A stretch of DNA of 64,000 bases from Rhodobacteraceae bacterium S2214 (GCA_025141675.1 CP081161.1:3139501-3203500), one strand, 5' to 3'. Numbered from the stretch's first letter, positions 50,324 to 60,201 are shown. Translations and numbers: made by a program. Notes: generated by a model from the sequence alone, not told the origin.

Positions 50324-51633
50324 GGGTCAGCTGACGCTTCCAGTGCGGAGTACTTCATGCCCAGTGTGATGCCCCGCACCACAAAACTTAACAATAGCCC
50401 AAGCCATAAGCCGTGGTTTCCAAACGCGGCCATCAATGGAAACACACAGGCGAAATAGACCAAAGCCGAAATGATCATCATATTGCGCATGTCTTTGGTT
50501 CGTGTGGCCCCGATAAAAATCCCGTCCAACATCCACGACGCGACCCCCACCAAAGGGGCTGCAATCATATATGGCAGGAAAGTACGGCCCGCCGATTGGA
50601 CCTCTGGCGCTTTGGCCATGGTATCTATGATCGCAGGTCCGAAGATCGCAAAACAGGTAGCAAGAAGCAGGCCCGTCGCAGCCCCCCAGCCAAAAGTCAA
50701 AATGGCGGCGCGGCGCAATGCGACACGTTTTTTGGCACCCAAAGCTTGACCCACCAGCGATTCAGCCGCGAACGCAAATCCGTCTTGCGCATAAGACGTG
50801 ATATACAGGAACTGCAGAAGCACTTGGTTCGCGGCGAGATTCACATCACCAAAATCAGCCCCCCAAAACAGGAAGCTGACAAAGATCGCCTGTAATAGAA
50901 CGGAACGGATCATGATGTCCGTATTCACAACCGCCATATTTTTCAGGCGAATGCGGTCGAAAATACGTTCTACGTTGCGCCATGCCGTGCCTTTGAAAGC
51001 GTCGCGGCAAAGCCATAGACCCAAAGCAAGTCCTGCCCATTCGGCGATAAACGTGGCCCAGCCAACACCAGCTACGCCCCAATCAAAGCCCAGCACGAAT
51101 ACCAGATCGAGGACGATGTTTGCCCCGTTCATCAAGACTTGGATCGCGAGGATTGCCTTGGTGCGTTCTAAGGCCACCAGCCAGCCTGTAATCCCGTAAA
51201 GCGCGATAGTCGCAGGGGCGGACCACACCCGAATCGCCATATATTCACGGGCAAGGCTTTCGACTTCGGGACTGGCAGGCGACAGGTTGAACGCGCCATA
51301 AAATAGCGGGATTTGCAGCAGAACCATCGCAAACCCTGCCATCGCGCCAATCAACAACGCACGCGATAGCAAAGCGGCGACTTCGGGTTGGTCCCCTGCC
51401 CCATGCGCTTGGGCGGCAAGCCCTGCGGTGCCCATCCGTAGAAACCCGAAAATCCAATAGAACGCGGTTAAAATAATCGCGCCGATGCCAACTGCCCCAA
51501 TTGGCGCGGCTTCGCCCATCTGCCCGACAACACCCGTATCCACAGCCCCCAAGATCGGCACGGTCGCATTCGACAGCACAATCGGGAGCGAGATTTGCAG
51601 GACGCGGCGATGCGTCAGGCTATCGGTCTTCAT
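50320..51633 (-). CDS. MATE-family efflux transporter
   Basis: A 437-residue protein with about twelve membrane helices, DinF subgroup. The start reads R-V-L-Q-I-S-L-P-I-V-L-S-N-A-T-V-P-I-L-G-A-V-D-T-G-V-V-G, with the conserved V-D-T motif, and a second half with A-E-S-L-V-G-Q-A-L-G-A. It exports organic cations or other small molecules using sodium or protons; the substrate is unknown. Start overlaps the upstream thioesterase stop (ATGA), so it is in one operon with both thioesterases. Convergent overlap with znuA. Confidence 0.92.
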   Translation of the reverse strand: MKTDSLTHRRVLQISLPIVLSNATVPILGAVDTGVVGQMGEAAPIGAVGIGAIILTAFYWIFGFLRMGTAGLAAQAHGAGDQPEVAALLSRALLIGAMAGFAMVLLQIPLFYGAFNLSPASPEVESLAREYMAIRVWSAPATIALYGITGWLVALERTKAILAIQVLMNGANIVLDLVFVLGFDWGVAGVGWATFIAEWAGLALGLWLCRDAFKGTAWRNVERIFDRIRLKNMAVVNTDIMIRSVLLQAIFVSFLFWGADFGDVNLAANQVLLQFLYITSYAQDGFAFAAESLVGQALGAKKRVALRRAAILTFGWGAATGLLLATCFAIFGPAIIDTMAKAPEVQSAGRTFLPYMIAAPLVGVASWMLDGIFIGATRTKDMRNMMIISALVYFACVFPLMAAFGNHGLWLGLLLSFVVRGITLGMKYSALEASADP

Positions 51634-52124
51634 CAGGGTTTAGACCTGTCCGGCATCAGGAAGTGACCCGTTGCTTGGGCGAACAGCTTGGACCGGTTGT
51701 CTTGCCAACCTTCGACGTGCACCGATGCATAACGACGGCCAGACCGGTTAACCCGCGCACGCGCGTAAGCATCGCGCGGCAGGCCAGAGCGTAGGTAATC
51801 AACGGTAAAGTCGATGGTCTTTGGCAGCAAAACGCGGGTCGGTACATCGGTTGTCGGGGTTTCGACATCGTCCCAGATCATTTCCCAACTCAGCTGGATG
51901 ATTGCCGTAATCTCAAGAAACGCAGCTGTCACGCCGCCATGGATCGCAGGGAGCATAGGATTGCCGATATGATCGTCTTTGAACGGCAAAACCGCAGTCA
52001 ATTCGTCACCGCGGCGATCGAATTGCACACCGAGAAACTGAATGTAAGGCACGTCGGCCAAAAGGTTCTGAAGGGCAGCATCACGCCTTTGTTTGACGAC
52101 CTGCACGGGTTCTGGCTTCTTCAT
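51633..52124 (-). CDS. PaaI-family hot-dog thioesterase, longer paralogue
   Basis: A 163-residue hot-dog protein: A-I-H-G-G-V-T-A-A-F-L-E-I-T-A at about residues 64-78 (the HGG segment typical of PaaI-type acyl-CoA thioesterases, here with E for the usual D) and V-D-Y-L-R-S-G-L-P. The substrate is unknown. It overlaps its neighbours at both ends by ATGA. Confidence 0.83.
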   Translation of the reverse strand: MKKPEPVQVVKQRRDAALQNLLADVPYIQFLGVQFDRRGDELTAVLPFKDDHIGNPMLPAIHGGVTAAFLEITAIIQLSWEMIWDDVETPTTDVPTRVLLPKTIDFTVDYLRSGLPRDAYARARVNRSGRRYASVHVEGWQDNRSKLFAQATGHFLMPDRSKP

Positions 52125-52561
52125 GTCGCCACCTTTTTCACTTGTGGGACGGTGAATGCACCTGTCGCGGTCGCCACTGGGCGATCTTTGTCGTCATCCG
52201 TGGCAACAGCGCGCACAAAAGCCACGTTGCGGGTCACATGATAACACGTGGCTGTCGTGGTGATCGCCTGTCCAGGCGTCGCAGAGCGCATATAATCGAT
52301 GCGTAGATCCAGCGTGGCAGTGGGTACACCTGCATTCGGGTGACACATAACGGCTGTGCCACAACACGTATCCATCAATGCTGAAACCGCACCACCGTGG
52401 ATCACGCCAGTTTCAGGATCGCCAATAAGGCGTTCGTCGTAGGGCATGGAAATCACCGCTTCGCCATCGCCGGAATGTTCCACATGCATCGCGAGCGCTT
52501 TGGCGTGGGGCATGTTTTGTATGAACGATGCAACCATCGTTGCTTGCTCGTCTGGTGTCAT
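52121..52561 (-). CDS. PaaI-family hot-dog thioesterase, shorter paralogue
   Basis: A 146-residue protein from the ATG at 52561. It has the classical G-V-I-H-G-G-A-V-S-A-L-M-D-T-C-C-G, with catalytic Asp in A-L-M-D, and the R-I-D-Y-M-R segment. It is more canonical than its neighbour. An in-frame extension to 52594 is not favoured as GAGGG precedes 52561. First gene of the three-gene operon. Confidence 0.85.
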   Translation of the reverse strand: MTPDEQATMVASFIQNMPHAKALAMHVEHSGDGEAVISMPYDERLIGDPETGVIHGGAVSALMDTCCGTAVMCHPNAGVPTATLDLRIDYMRSATPGQAITTTATCYHVTRNVAFVRAVATDDDKDRPVATATGAFTVPQVKKVAT

Positions 52562-52659
52562 CTGGTGACCCTCGCAATTGGTATTGCCCCACACCTGACA
52601 TTCTCGGACGCTTACGAAAAGCTGTTTCTTGGCATCCTCAATGAAGGGCGATTGGCACG

Positions 52660-52687
52660 TTGCCTTGGATTTAGTGCGCGCTATACT
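52660..52687 (+). promoter_or_regulatory. probable promoter of the first MerR gene
   Basis: TTGCCT (52660-52665), a 16-base spacer and TATACT (52682-52687). Transcription would begin near 52694, leaving a very short leader before the ATG at 52706. Confidence 0.5.
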
Positions 52688-52705
52688 AGCGTCATGGAGA
52701 ACGAA

Positions 52706-53074
52706 ATGTCTGAGCCCCGCCTGTCCTTTAAAGAAATGTGTGCCAAGTTCGATGTGACCCCACGGACGCTGCGCTACTACGAGTACATCGAACTACTCAG
52801 CCCCGAAAAAGAGGGCCGTTCTCGTTTCTATGGCAGCAAAGAGCTGGCACGCATGACTTTGATCTTGCGTGGCCGCCGCTTCGGGTTCGCGTTGGAAGAC
52901 ATTCGCCAGTGGCTGCAAATCTACGAAAACGAAGGTACGCAAGCGCAGATGGAAACGTGGGTCAAACTGGCCGACAAACAGTTGGTTGAACTGGACGAAC
53001 AGCGCAAACAGCTGGATGACACGATGACCGAATTGAAGCGTTTGCGCGATCTGACAGCCAAAAACGTCGGATGA
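52706..53074 (+). CDS. MerR-family transcriptional regulator, first copy
   Basis: A 122-residue regulator. N-terminal winged helix [19 protein letters not shown]; then G-R-R-F-G-F-A-L-E-D-I-R-Q-W-L and a C-terminal coiled coil for dimerisation. It belongs to the short, LiuR-like MerR group without metal-binding cysteines. ATG 52706 follows GGAG; 52694 is an alternative. It is a paralogue of the regulator at 53454. It is followed by a strong hairpin. Confidence 0.9.
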   Translation: MSEPRLSFKEMCAKFDVTPRTLRYYEYIELLSPEKEGRSRFYGSKELARMTLILRGRRFGFALEDIRQWLQIYENEGTQAQMETWVKLADKQLVELDEQRKQLDDTMTELKRLRDLTAKNVG

Positions 53075-53088
53075 CCTCAGGTCAATTT

Positions 53089-53119
53089 TGATCACGGACC
53101 CGCATGGGCCCCGTGATCA
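53089..53119 (+). terminator. hairpin after the first MerR gene
   Basis: A 9-bp stem, TGATCACGG / CCGTGATCA, enclosing a CCC-GCAT-GGG inner stem, 15 bases after the stop. It lacks a T-run, so it may be a weak terminator or a transcript-stabilising end. Confidence 0.6.
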
Positions 53120-53362
53120 GGCCCGTCGTGCGGATATCAGGATGCGATACAAATTCTTCACACGCATTGTCTGAATTTTTGACGCTTCGTGAAACCGCAG
53201 GCATCGCAAAGCCCTTATTCTTAGACGAATCCGGTATGGAAATCCTTACCCGCTTTCCCGTCTGAGGGGAAAACCAACTTTCCCTTCCCTCTTATTAAAT
53301 TACGCGTGACCTAGGGTGACTTTTGCTGACCTTTCGTCAGGCGCAAAATGACGCCACGTTCC

Positions 53363-53380
53363 GTTTACGTTAACGTCAAC
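53363..53380. promoter_or_regulatory. MerR-type palindromic operator
   Basis: GTTTACGTTAACGTCAAC is an 18-base palindrome with one mismatched pair. It resembles sites reported for LiuR/MerR regulators of acyl-CoA catabolism (TTTACGT-N2-ACGTAAA type). It lies 91 bases before the second MerR gene. The rest of 53120-53453 showed no gene. Confidence 0.7.
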
Positions 53381-53453
53381 AAAGCTTGTAAGGTTCGAGT
53401 CGACGGCGCACCTCGGCTGCACAACGAACAACATGCAGCCCAAGGATTGCACA

Positions 53454-53855
53454 ATGACAACTGAAACAATGACCATTCGCGACATGTGCGCGAAATACGA
53501 CGTAACCCCCCGCACTTTGCGGTTTTATGAACAGAAAGAACTTTTGTTTCCTATGCGTGACGGCCAGCGCCGGATGTTCACTAAGCGTGATCAAGCCCGC
53601 CTCAAACTGATCCTTCGCGGTAAGCGGTTCGGGTTCAGCCTAGAGGAAATCAGGCAGCTGCTGGACATGTACCACATGGGCGACAGCCAACAGGCACAGC
53701 TCGCGAAAACATACGAACTGGCCAAAACGCACCTCGCCGACATGATCGCCCAGCGCGATGAACTGAATGTCGCCATCGAGGAGCTGAAGACACAAATGGA
53801 ATGGGGCGCACAGCGCCTTGAAGATTTGGCAAACGGCAAGATCGCCGCTGCCTAA
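53454..53855 (+). CDS. MerR-family transcriptional regulator of fatty-acid degradation
   Basis: A 133-residue regulator with the motif [24 protein letters not shown] and [14 protein letters not shown], plus a C-terminal coiled coil. It lies 26 bases upstream of the acyl-CoA dehydrogenase gene, so it probably controls the beta-oxidation cluster through the palindrome upstream. ATG 53454 follows AAGGAT; ATG 53433 is an alternative start. Confidence 0.9.
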   Translation: MTTETMTIRDMCAKYDVTPRTLRFYEQKELLFPMRDGQRRMFTKRDQARLKLILRGKRFGFSLEEIRQLLDMYHMGDSQQAQLAKTYELAKTHLADMIAQRDELNVAIEELKTQMEWGAQRLEDLANGKIAAA

Positions 53856-53881
53856 GAGTTGATACCGGAGGAGACCCGCAC

Positions 53882-55660
53882 ATGCCGATCTACAATAGCC
53901 CTACTAAAGACATGCAGTTTGTGTTGCACAATCTGTTGAACGTCAGCGCCCAAGACGTCCCGGGCTACGACGATCTTGATGCGGAATTCACAAGCGCCGT
54001 GCTTGAAGAAGCCGGAAAAGTCGCAACCGACGTATTGCTGCCGCTGAACGCGGTTGGCGACACCGAAGGATGCGTGCTTGAAAATGGCATCGTGCGGACA
54101 CCAACCGGTTTCGACGAGGCCTTTAAGGTCATGAAAGAAGGTGGCTGGACTGCAATGGATTGCGATCCGGAATATGGCGGCCAGGGCCTGCCCTATGTGA
54201 TGAACTCTGCCGCACAAGAAGCATTCGTGTCCGCCAACATGGCCTTCAACATGTACCAAGGCCTGACACACGGTGCCTATTCCGCGATCCACGCCCACGG
54301 CACGGATGCGCAGAAGCAAAAATGGCTGCCAAAGATGGTCACTTGTGAATGGACTGGCACCATGAACCTGACGGAACCGCATTGCGGGACTGATTTGGGC
54401 CTGATGCGGACCAAGGCCGTGCCACAGGACGACGGGTCTTATAAGGTTTCTGGTCAGAAGATCTTTATCTCTGCCGGTGATCATGATCTGGCGGACAACA
54501 TCGTCCACCTCGTCTTGGCCAAAATTCCGGGTGGCCCTGAAGGCATCAAAGGCGTGTCCTTGTTCATCGTGCCTAAGATCATGGTCGATGATGAAGGCAA
54601 CCTTGGTGATCGCAACGGCGTGTCCGTTGGCAAGATCGAAGAAAAGATGGGCATCCACGGCAATTCCACCTGCGTGATGAACTACGACGAAGCGACCGGT
54701 TACCTTTTGGGCGAAGAGCACAAAGGTATGCGCGCGATGTTCACAATGATGAACGAAGCACGTCTGGGTGTGGGCCTGCAGGGGTATGCACAAGCTGAAA
54801 TCGCGTACCAGAACGCCGTGTTCTACGCGAACGACCGTCTGCAAGGCCGTGCCGTGACTGGCGTTGAGTACCCTGAAAAAGCTGCTGATCCGCTGATCGT
54901 GCATCCTGACATCCGTCGTAACCTGATGGACCAGAAAAGCTTTGTTGAAGGGGCGCGTGCCTTCACGATGTGGGGCGCAAGCCTGATCGACCGTGCGCAC
55001 AAGAACGACGACAAAGACGCGGACGGCCTGATTTCATTGATGACGCCAGTGCTGAAAGGCTTCTTGACCGATAAGGGTTTTGAATACGCAACAGCTGCAC
55101 AGCAGGTTTACGGCGGCCACGGCTACATCGAAGAATGGGGCATGTCCCAATTCGCCCGTGATGCACGGATCGCGATGATCTACGAAGGTGCAAACGGCGT
55201 GCAGGCACTTGATCTTGTTGGCCGCAAGCTGGCGCAAGACGGCGGCAAGCACGTGATGGCGTTCTTTGACATGGTGAAGAACTTCATCAAAGAAAACGAC
55301 GGCAACGAAGCGCTGAAAGCTGACTTCCTTGAGCCACTGAAAGCGGCATCCAAGGACATGCAAGCTGCGGGGATGTATTTCATGCAGAATGGCATGAAGA
55401 ACCCGAACAACGCGCTGTCAGGGTCTTACGACTTCATGCACCTGATGGGTCACGTTTGCCTTGGCCTGATGTGGGCACGCATGGCGAAAGCCGCGCAAGA
55501 AGCGCTGGATGCTGGCGACACCGATGTAGACTTCCTGAACACGAAAATCGCGACCGGGAAATACTACATGGCACGTCAATTGCCTGCGACGGCAATGCAC
55601 CTCGCGCGGATCAACACCGGCGCGGACACTGTGATGGCACTGGACGCCGCACAGTTCTAA
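53882..55660 (+). CDS. acyl-CoA dehydrogenase
   Basis: A 592-residue FAD enzyme performing the first step of fatty-acid beta-oxidation. The N-terminal segment, then [14 protein letters not shown], the FAD-binding core, and the C-terminal [18 protein letters not shown] with the likely catalytic Glu. The ~190-residue C-terminal extension places it in the longer bacterial class. It is followed by a terminator-like hairpin and, further on, thiolase and FadB-type genes. Confidence 0.94.
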   Translation: MPIYNSPTKDMQFVLHNLLNVSAQDVPGYDDLDAEFTSAVLEEAGKVATDVLLPLNAVGDTEGCVLENGIVRTPTGFDEAFKVMKEGGWTAMDCDPEYGGQGLPYVMNSAAQEAFVSANMAFNMYQGLTHGAYSAIHAHGTDAQKQKWLPKMVTCEWTGTMNLTEPHCGTDLGLMRTKAVPQDDGSYKVSGQKIFISAGDHDLADNIVHLVLAKIPGGPEGIKGVSLFIVPKIMVDDEGNLGDRNGVSVGKIEEKMGIHGNSTCVMNYDEATGYLLGEEHKGMRAMFTMMNEARLGVGLQGYAQAEIAYQNAVFYANDRLQGRAVTGVEYPEKAADPLIVHPDIRRNLMDQKSFVEGARAFTMWGASLIDRAHKNDDKDADGLISLMTPVLKGFLTDKGFEYATAAQQVYGGHGYIEEWGMSQFARDARIAMIYEGANGVQALDLVGRKLAQDGGKHVMAFFDMVKNFIKENDGNEALKADFLEPLKAASKDMQAAGMYFMQNGMKNPNNALSGSYDFMHLMGHVCLGLMWARMAKAAQEALDAGDTDVDFLNTKIATGKYYMARQLPATAMHLARINTGADTVMALDAAQF

Positions 55661-55669
55661 CGACACGAT

Positions 55670-55697
55670 GGAAGGCGGGCTTTGCGGCCCGCCTTTC
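55670..55697 (+). terminator. hairpin after the acyl-CoA dehydrogenase gene
   Basis: A 9-bp stem, AAGGCGGGC / GCCCGCCTT, with loop TTTGCG, 11 bases after the stop, followed by TCCCC rather than a T-run. The next gene's ribosome site AAGGAGG starts right after it. Confidence 0.6.
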
Positions 55698-55713
55698 CCC
55701 AAGGAGGAGTGTC

Positions 55714-55926
55714 ATGCCCAAACGGTTTCGCCTCACACGTCGGTTTCCTGTCGGAATGACAGAAGACGGGTATCGGAGGTTGACCCGCTTTGCGGATGAT
55801 GCGGGATTGGAAAAAGGGGAGGCTTTGAGTTTTGTGTTCGAAAACTTCGATGCGTTGATGGACGACGACAATCTGCGAAGCAGATTGCGGCAGTTCACGA
55901 CAACATTGGAGCATCGCAAGCGGTGA
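55714..55926 (+). CDS. small ribbon-helix-helix-like protein
   Basis: A 70-residue basic protein: MPKRFRLTRRFPVGMTEDGY, then R-R-L-T-R-F-A-D-D-A-G-L-E-K-G-E-A-L-S-F-V-F-E-N and a charged tail. The strand-helix-helix order and the G-L-E-K-G-E-A sequence resemble a MetJ/Arc-type DNA-binding fold, but this is inference. It has a strong ribosome site (AAGGAGGAG). It sits between acyl-CoA dehydrogenase and glutathione transferase genes. Confidence 0.6.
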   Translation: MPKRFRLTRRFPVGMTEDGYRRLTRFADDAGLEKGEALSFVFENFDALMDDDNLRSRLRQFTTTLEHRKR

Positions 55927-56116
55927 CGTCGCATTTTCGAGTTGTTTTGGGCAGATGAAACAGCAACGGTGCAGCTTCATCCCATTAGGCTACTCGCACA
56001 AAGGCGACTAATCAGCATGGGCCGTTAATTGGACGCAGCGTTCTGCTTTCATCTGTCCAAGAACAACTCAAATCTCTGTCCTATGATCTGGACGCACCCT
56101 CGAAAGGGACCACACC

Positions 56117-56752
56117 ATGACAATGACCTTGCACTGCTTCGGCGAAAGCGGAAATGCTTACAAAGCGGCTCTGACACTAGATCTCGCAGGTGCTGACTGG
56201 ACACCGAAGTTTGTTGATTTCTTCAACGGTGAAGGCCGGTCCGACGCGTTCCTCGACTTAAACGTCATGGGCGAGGTTCCAGTGCTGGAAGACGGTGATA
56301 TGGTCCTGACCCAGTCCGGTGTGATCCAAGATTATGTCTCATCAAAGACTGGCAAATTAGGCGGCAAATCGGCTGCGGAACGCCGCGAAGTGCTGCGCTG
56401 GATGTTCTTTGATAACCACAAGGTATCCGGCGTTGCTGGTAACCTGCGGTTCTTGATGAATTTCATGCCAGAAGACCGCCGCAACGCTGATGTGATCGCC
56501 TTTCAGGCCGCCCGCCTTAAGTCCGCATTGAAGGTTGTTGAAACGCAATTGGGCCGTACTGCATGGCTGGCTGCCGACGACATCACAATCGCTGACATCG
56601 CCGTCGCCGGATACTTGTTTTACCCAGAACCGTTCACATTTGACCGTAAAGATTACCCCAATATCGACCGCTGGATGGACGCAATCGCCGCCCAACCCGG
56701 TTGGAAACACCCATACGACTTGATGCCCGGCTCACCTGCCGATCGCACCTAA
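56117..56752 (+). CDS. glutathione S-transferase family protein
   Basis: A 211-residue protein. The N-terminal thioredoxin-like half reads L-H-C-F-G-E-S-G-N-A-Y-K and N-V-M-G-E-V-P-V-L-E-D-G-D-M-V-L-T-Q-S-G-V-I, with the cis-Pro and glutathione-binding Q-S; the C-terminal half is all-helical. It probably conjugates or reduces electrophiles. It is 16 bases before the thiolase gene, so it may belong to the same transcript. Confidence 0.9.
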   Translation: MTMTLHCFGESGNAYKAALTLDLAGADWTPKFVDFFNGEGRSDAFLDLNVMGEVPVLEDGDMVLTQSGVIQDYVSSKTGKLGGKSAAERREVLRWMFFDNHKVSGVAGNLRFLMNFMPEDRRNADVIAFQAARLKSALKVVETQLGRTAWLAADDITIADIAVAGYLFYPEPFTFDRKDYPNIDRWMDAIAAQPGWKHPYDLMPGSPADRT

Positions 56753-56768
56753 ATACCCGGAGGAAACT

Positions 56769-57980
56769 ATGACCGAAGCCTATATCTATGATGCTGTCCG
56801 CACCCCGCGCGGCAAGGGCCGCAAGGACGGCAGCCTGCACGAAGTGACGTCAGCCCGCCTGTCTGCAGGCGTGATGAACGCACTGAAAGACCGCAACGGT
56901 CTGGAAGGTCACGCCGTAGAGGACGTGATCTGGGGCAACGCCACACAGGTTGCCGAACAAGGCGGCTGTTTGGCCCGTACTGCGGTGCTGGCTTCGGATC
57001 TGGATCAATCGATCCCCGGTCTGTCGATCAACCGCTTCTGTGCCTCTGGCATGGAAGCTGTGAACCTTGCCGCGAACCAAATTCGCGGCGGGTCCGGTCA
57101 GGCTTATATCGCAGGCGGCGTCGAAATGATGAGTCGCGTTGCCATGGGGTCTGACGGTGCAGCCATCGCTGTTGATCCGTCTATCGCAATGGATCAGTAC
57201 TTTGTTCCACAGGGTATTTCGGCCGATATCATCGCCACCGAATATGGATTTACACGCGAACAGGCCGACCAACTGGCAGTTGAATCCCAGAACCGCGCTG
57301 CGGCTGCATGGGCGGACAACCGGTTTGCGAAATCCATCGTTCCTGTGAAAGATCAGAACGGTCTGACCATTCTGGACCACGACGAATACATTCGTCCGGG
57401 CACGGATATGGACGCATTGGCCAAGCTGAACCCTGCGTTCCAGATGATGGGCGAACAGATGCCAGGCTTCGATAAAGTCGCGCTGATGAAGTACCCGCAC
57501 CTTGAGAAGATCAACCACATCCACCACGCTGGTAACTCTTCCGGTATCGTGGACGGCGCTGCTGGCCTGTTGATCGGGTCCAAAGAATACGGTGAGGCGA
57601 TGGGCATCAAGCCACGCGCGATCATCAAGCACACCGCTAAAATCGGCCTTGATCCGACGATCATGCTGACTGGTCCGGTTCCTGTGACCGAGAAGATCCT
57701 CAAAGACAGCGGCATGGCGATTTCCGACCTCGACCTGTTCGAAGTTAACGAAGCTTTCGCGTCTGTTGTCCTGCGTTTCATGCAGCGTTTTGACGTCGAT
57801 CCGTCGCTTGTGAACGTCAATGGCGGCTCTATCGCCATGGGTCACCCGCTGGGTGCCACAGGTGCGATTATCATCGGCACATTGCTGGACGAACTGGAAC
57901 GGACTGGCAAAGGCACTGGCCTTGCCACCCTCTGCATCGCATCCGGTATGGGTGTCGCAACAATCATCGAACGCGTGTAA
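56769..57980 (+). CDS. acetyl-CoA acyltransferase (thiolase)
   Basis: A 403-residue thiolase that cleaves 3-ketoacyl-CoA to acetyl-CoA. Catalytic Cys91 lies in N-R-F-C-A-S-G-M-E-A-V, His359 in G-H-P-L-G-A-T-G-A, and Cys389 in L-C-I-A-S-G-M-G. Length is normal. It is 12 bases before the FadB-type gene, an arrangement seen in fatty-acid degradation operons. Confidence 0.95.
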   Translation: MTEAYIYDAVRTPRGKGRKDGSLHEVTSARLSAGVMNALKDRNGLEGHAVEDVIWGNATQVAEQGGCLARTAVLASDLDQSIPGLSINRFCASGMEAVNLAANQIRGGSGQAYIAGGVEMMSRVAMGSDGAAIAVDPSIAMDQYFVPQGISADIIATEYGFTREQADQLAVESQNRAAAAWADNRFAKSIVPVKDQNGLTILDHDEYIRPGTDMDALAKLNPAFQMMGEQMPGFDKVALMKYPHLEKINHIHHAGNSSGIVDGAAGLLIGSKEYGEAMGIKPRAIIKHTAKIGLDPTIMLTGPVPVTEKILKDSGMAISDLDLFEVNEAFASVVLRFMQRFDVDPSLVNVNGGSIAMGHPLGATGAIIIGTLLDELERTGKGTGLATLCIASGMGVATIIERV

Positions 57981-57992
57981 GGAGCCACCGAT

Positions 57993-60185
57993 ATGACTGA
58001 TTTTACTATGAAAATCGATGCCGACGGTGTTGCAACCATCACTTGGGATGTCGCTGGCAAATCCATGAACGTCCTCAGCCTGCAAGGGTGGGAAGATCTG
58101 GAATCCTGCATTGACATGGCGTTGGCAGATGATGCTGTGAAAGGCATCGTTATCACGTCCGGCAAGGATACATTCGCCGGGGGCATGGACCTGAATATCA
58201 TTGCCAAGATGAAGGCCAGCGCGGGCGACAACCCCGCCAAAGGCCTGATGGACGGCTTGATGAAGTCCCATGGCATCCTCCGCAAGATCGAACGTGCTGG
58301 CATGGACCCAAAAACCAACAAAGGCGGCAAACCGATTGCTGCTGCCCTGCCCGGCACCGCCTTGGGCATTGGTTTAGAGATTCCGCTGGCGTGTCACCGG
58401 ATTTTTGCTGCGGACAACCCCAAAGCCAAGATCGGCCTACCAGAAATCATGGTCGGCATTTTCCCCGGAATGGGCGGTACGACCCGTCTGGTGCGCAAAC
58501 TCGGTGCGATGGCGGCCTCGCCGCTGTTGCTTGAGGGCAAATTGAACAACCCGCAAAAGGCCAAGGCCGCTGGTGTGATCGATGAAGTCGTGGACGCTGA
58601 CGAAGTTGTGGCCAAGGCCAAAGAATGGGTTTTGTCAGAACCTAAGATCGTAAAACCATGGGATGAAAAGGGCTACAAAATGCCCGGCGGCGCGCCGTAC
58701 CACCCTGCTGGTTTCATGACATTCGTCGGTGCATCCGCGATGGTGAACGGCAAGACGCAAGGTGTCTACCCTGCTGCGAAAGCGCTGCTTTCCGCCGTTT
58801 ATGAAGGTGCGATGGTACCTTTTGATACGGCCATTAAGATCGAGGCCCGCTGGTTTACCTCTGTCTTGCTGAATCCATCCTCCGAGGCGATGATCCGGTC
58901 ACTGTTCATCAACAAAGAAGCGCTAGAAAAGGGTGCGAACCGTCCTGACGTGGCAGACCAGAAGGTGTCCCAAGTTGGCATCATCGGCGCTGGCATGATG
59001 GGGGCTGGCATTGCGCTCGTCTCTGCGTTGGCGGGGATCAAGGTCGTGCTGATCGACGCGAAACAGGAAGCTGCGGACAAGGGTAAAGACTACACTGCCG
59101 CCTACATGGACAAAGGCATCGCCCGCAAAAAGGCGACACCTGAAAAGAAAGAAGCGATCCTTGGCCTGATCAACGCGACGACTGACTACGACGCGCTGAA
59201 AGACTGTGATCTAATCGTTGAAGCCGTGTTCGAAGACGTGGGCGTAAAAGCTGACGTGACAGCCAAGGTACAGGCCGTGACTGGTCCTGACTGCATCTTT
59301 GCGACGAACACCTCAACGCTGCCGATCACTGAACTCGCAAAGGCATCAAACGATGCTGAAAAGTTCATCGGCATCCACTTCTTCAGCCCTGTGGACAAGA
59401 TGATGCTCGTAGAGATCATCAAAGGTGCGCAGACCGGTGATGTGGCCGTGGCCAAGGCGCTCGATTTCGTGCGTCAAATCCGCAAAACACCTATCGTTGT
59501 GAATGACGAACGGTTCTTCTATGCGAACCGCTGTATCATCCCATACATCAACGAAGGTATCCGGATGGTGAAGGAAGGTGTTGAACCTGCCCTGATCGAA
59601 AACGCCGCTAAACTGGTTGGTATGCCGCTTGGTCCGCTCCAGTTGACCGACGAAACGTCCATCGACCTCGGCGTGAAAATTGCGAAAGCGACAAAAGCCG
59701 CGATGGGCGATGCCTACGACGACGCGCAGGACGAAGTGTTGTTCTGGATGTTCGACGAAGGCCGTTTGGGCCGCAAATCTAACAGCGGTTTCTATGCTTA
59801 CGACGACAAAGGCAAACGCCAAGGTCTGTGGGAAGGGCTTTCCGCCAAATACCCAGCAGCCGACGAACAGCCTGATCTGATCGACGTGCAGCACCGTTTG
59901 TTGTTTGCTCAAACGCTGGAAGCGGTCCGCGCACTGGAAGAAAACGTGCTGGAAGACATCCGCGAAGGCGATGTTGGCGCGATCCTTGGTTGGGGCTTTG
60001 CACCTTGGTCCGGTGGCCCGTTCAGCTGGCTTGATATCATTGGCACGCCTTACGCAGCAGAACGCTGTGATCAACTGGCGGAAACATACGGTGAGCGGTT
60101 CAAAACACCTGCCCTACTGCGTGAAATGGCTGACAAAACCCAGTCGTTCTACGGTCGGTTCGGGACCAAAGCGAACGCTGCTTAA
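57993..60185 (+). CDS. multifunctional fatty-acid oxidation protein (enoyl-CoA hydratase/3-hydroxyacyl-CoA dehydrogenase)
   Basis: A 730-residue FadB/FadJ-type protein. The first ~190 residues are a crotonase domain (T-S-G-K-D-T-F-A-G-G-M-D, then G-L-P-E-I-M-V-G-I-F-P-G-M-G-G-T-T-R). From about residue 328 comes the NAD-binding G-I-I-G-A-G-M-M-G-A-G-I-A; near 460 is I-H-F-F-S-P-V-D-K-M-M-L-V-E-I, the dehydrogenase signature. The C-terminal repeats complete the dehydrogenase. Ends in a strong bidirectional terminator. Confidence 0.95.
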   Translation: MTDFTMKIDADGVATITWDVAGKSMNVLSLQGWEDLESCIDMALADDAVKGIVITSGKDTFAGGMDLNIIAKMKASAGDNPAKGLMDGLMKSHGILRKIERAGMDPKTNKGGKPIAAALPGTALGIGLEIPLACHRIFAADNPKAKIGLPEIMVGIFPGMGGTTRLVRKLGAMAASPLLLEGKLNNPQKAKAAGVIDEVVDADEVVAKAKEWVLSEPKIVKPWDEKGYKMPGGAPYHPAGFMTFVGASAMVNGKTQGVYPAAKALLSAVYEGAMVPFDTAIKIEARWFTSVLLNPSSEAMIRSLFINKEALEKGANRPDVADQKVSQVGIIGAGMMGAGIALVSALAGIKVVLIDAKQEAADKGKDYTAAYMDKGIARKKATPEKKEAILGLINATTDYDALKDCDLIVEAVFEDVGVKADVTAKVQAVTGPDCIFATNTSTLPITELAKASNDAEKFIGIHFFSPVDKMMLVEIIKGAQTGDVAVAKALDFVRQIRKTPIVVNDERFFYANRCIIPYINEGIRMVKEGVEPALIENAAKLVGMPLGPLQLTDETSIDLGVKIAKATKAAMGDAYDDAQDEVLFWMFDEGRLGRKSNSGFYAYDDKGKRQGLWEGLSAKYPAADEQPDLIDVQHRLLFAQTLEAVRALEENVLEDIREGDVGAILGWGFAPWSGGPFSWLDIIGTPYAAERCDQLAETYGERFKTPALLREMADKTQSFYGRFGTKANAA

Positions 60186-60201
60186 GCCAACCAAATCATC
60201 G

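Noticed and set aside
53089..53119. FNR or MerR operator at TGATCACGG...CCGTGATCA
   Set aside because: The arms are 13 bases apart and the inner stem fits an RNA hairpin better than a dimer operator.
56850..58271. 473-codon minus-strand frame opposite the thiolase and FadB genes
   Set aside because: Runs across two real genes and an intergenic gap with no family similarity.
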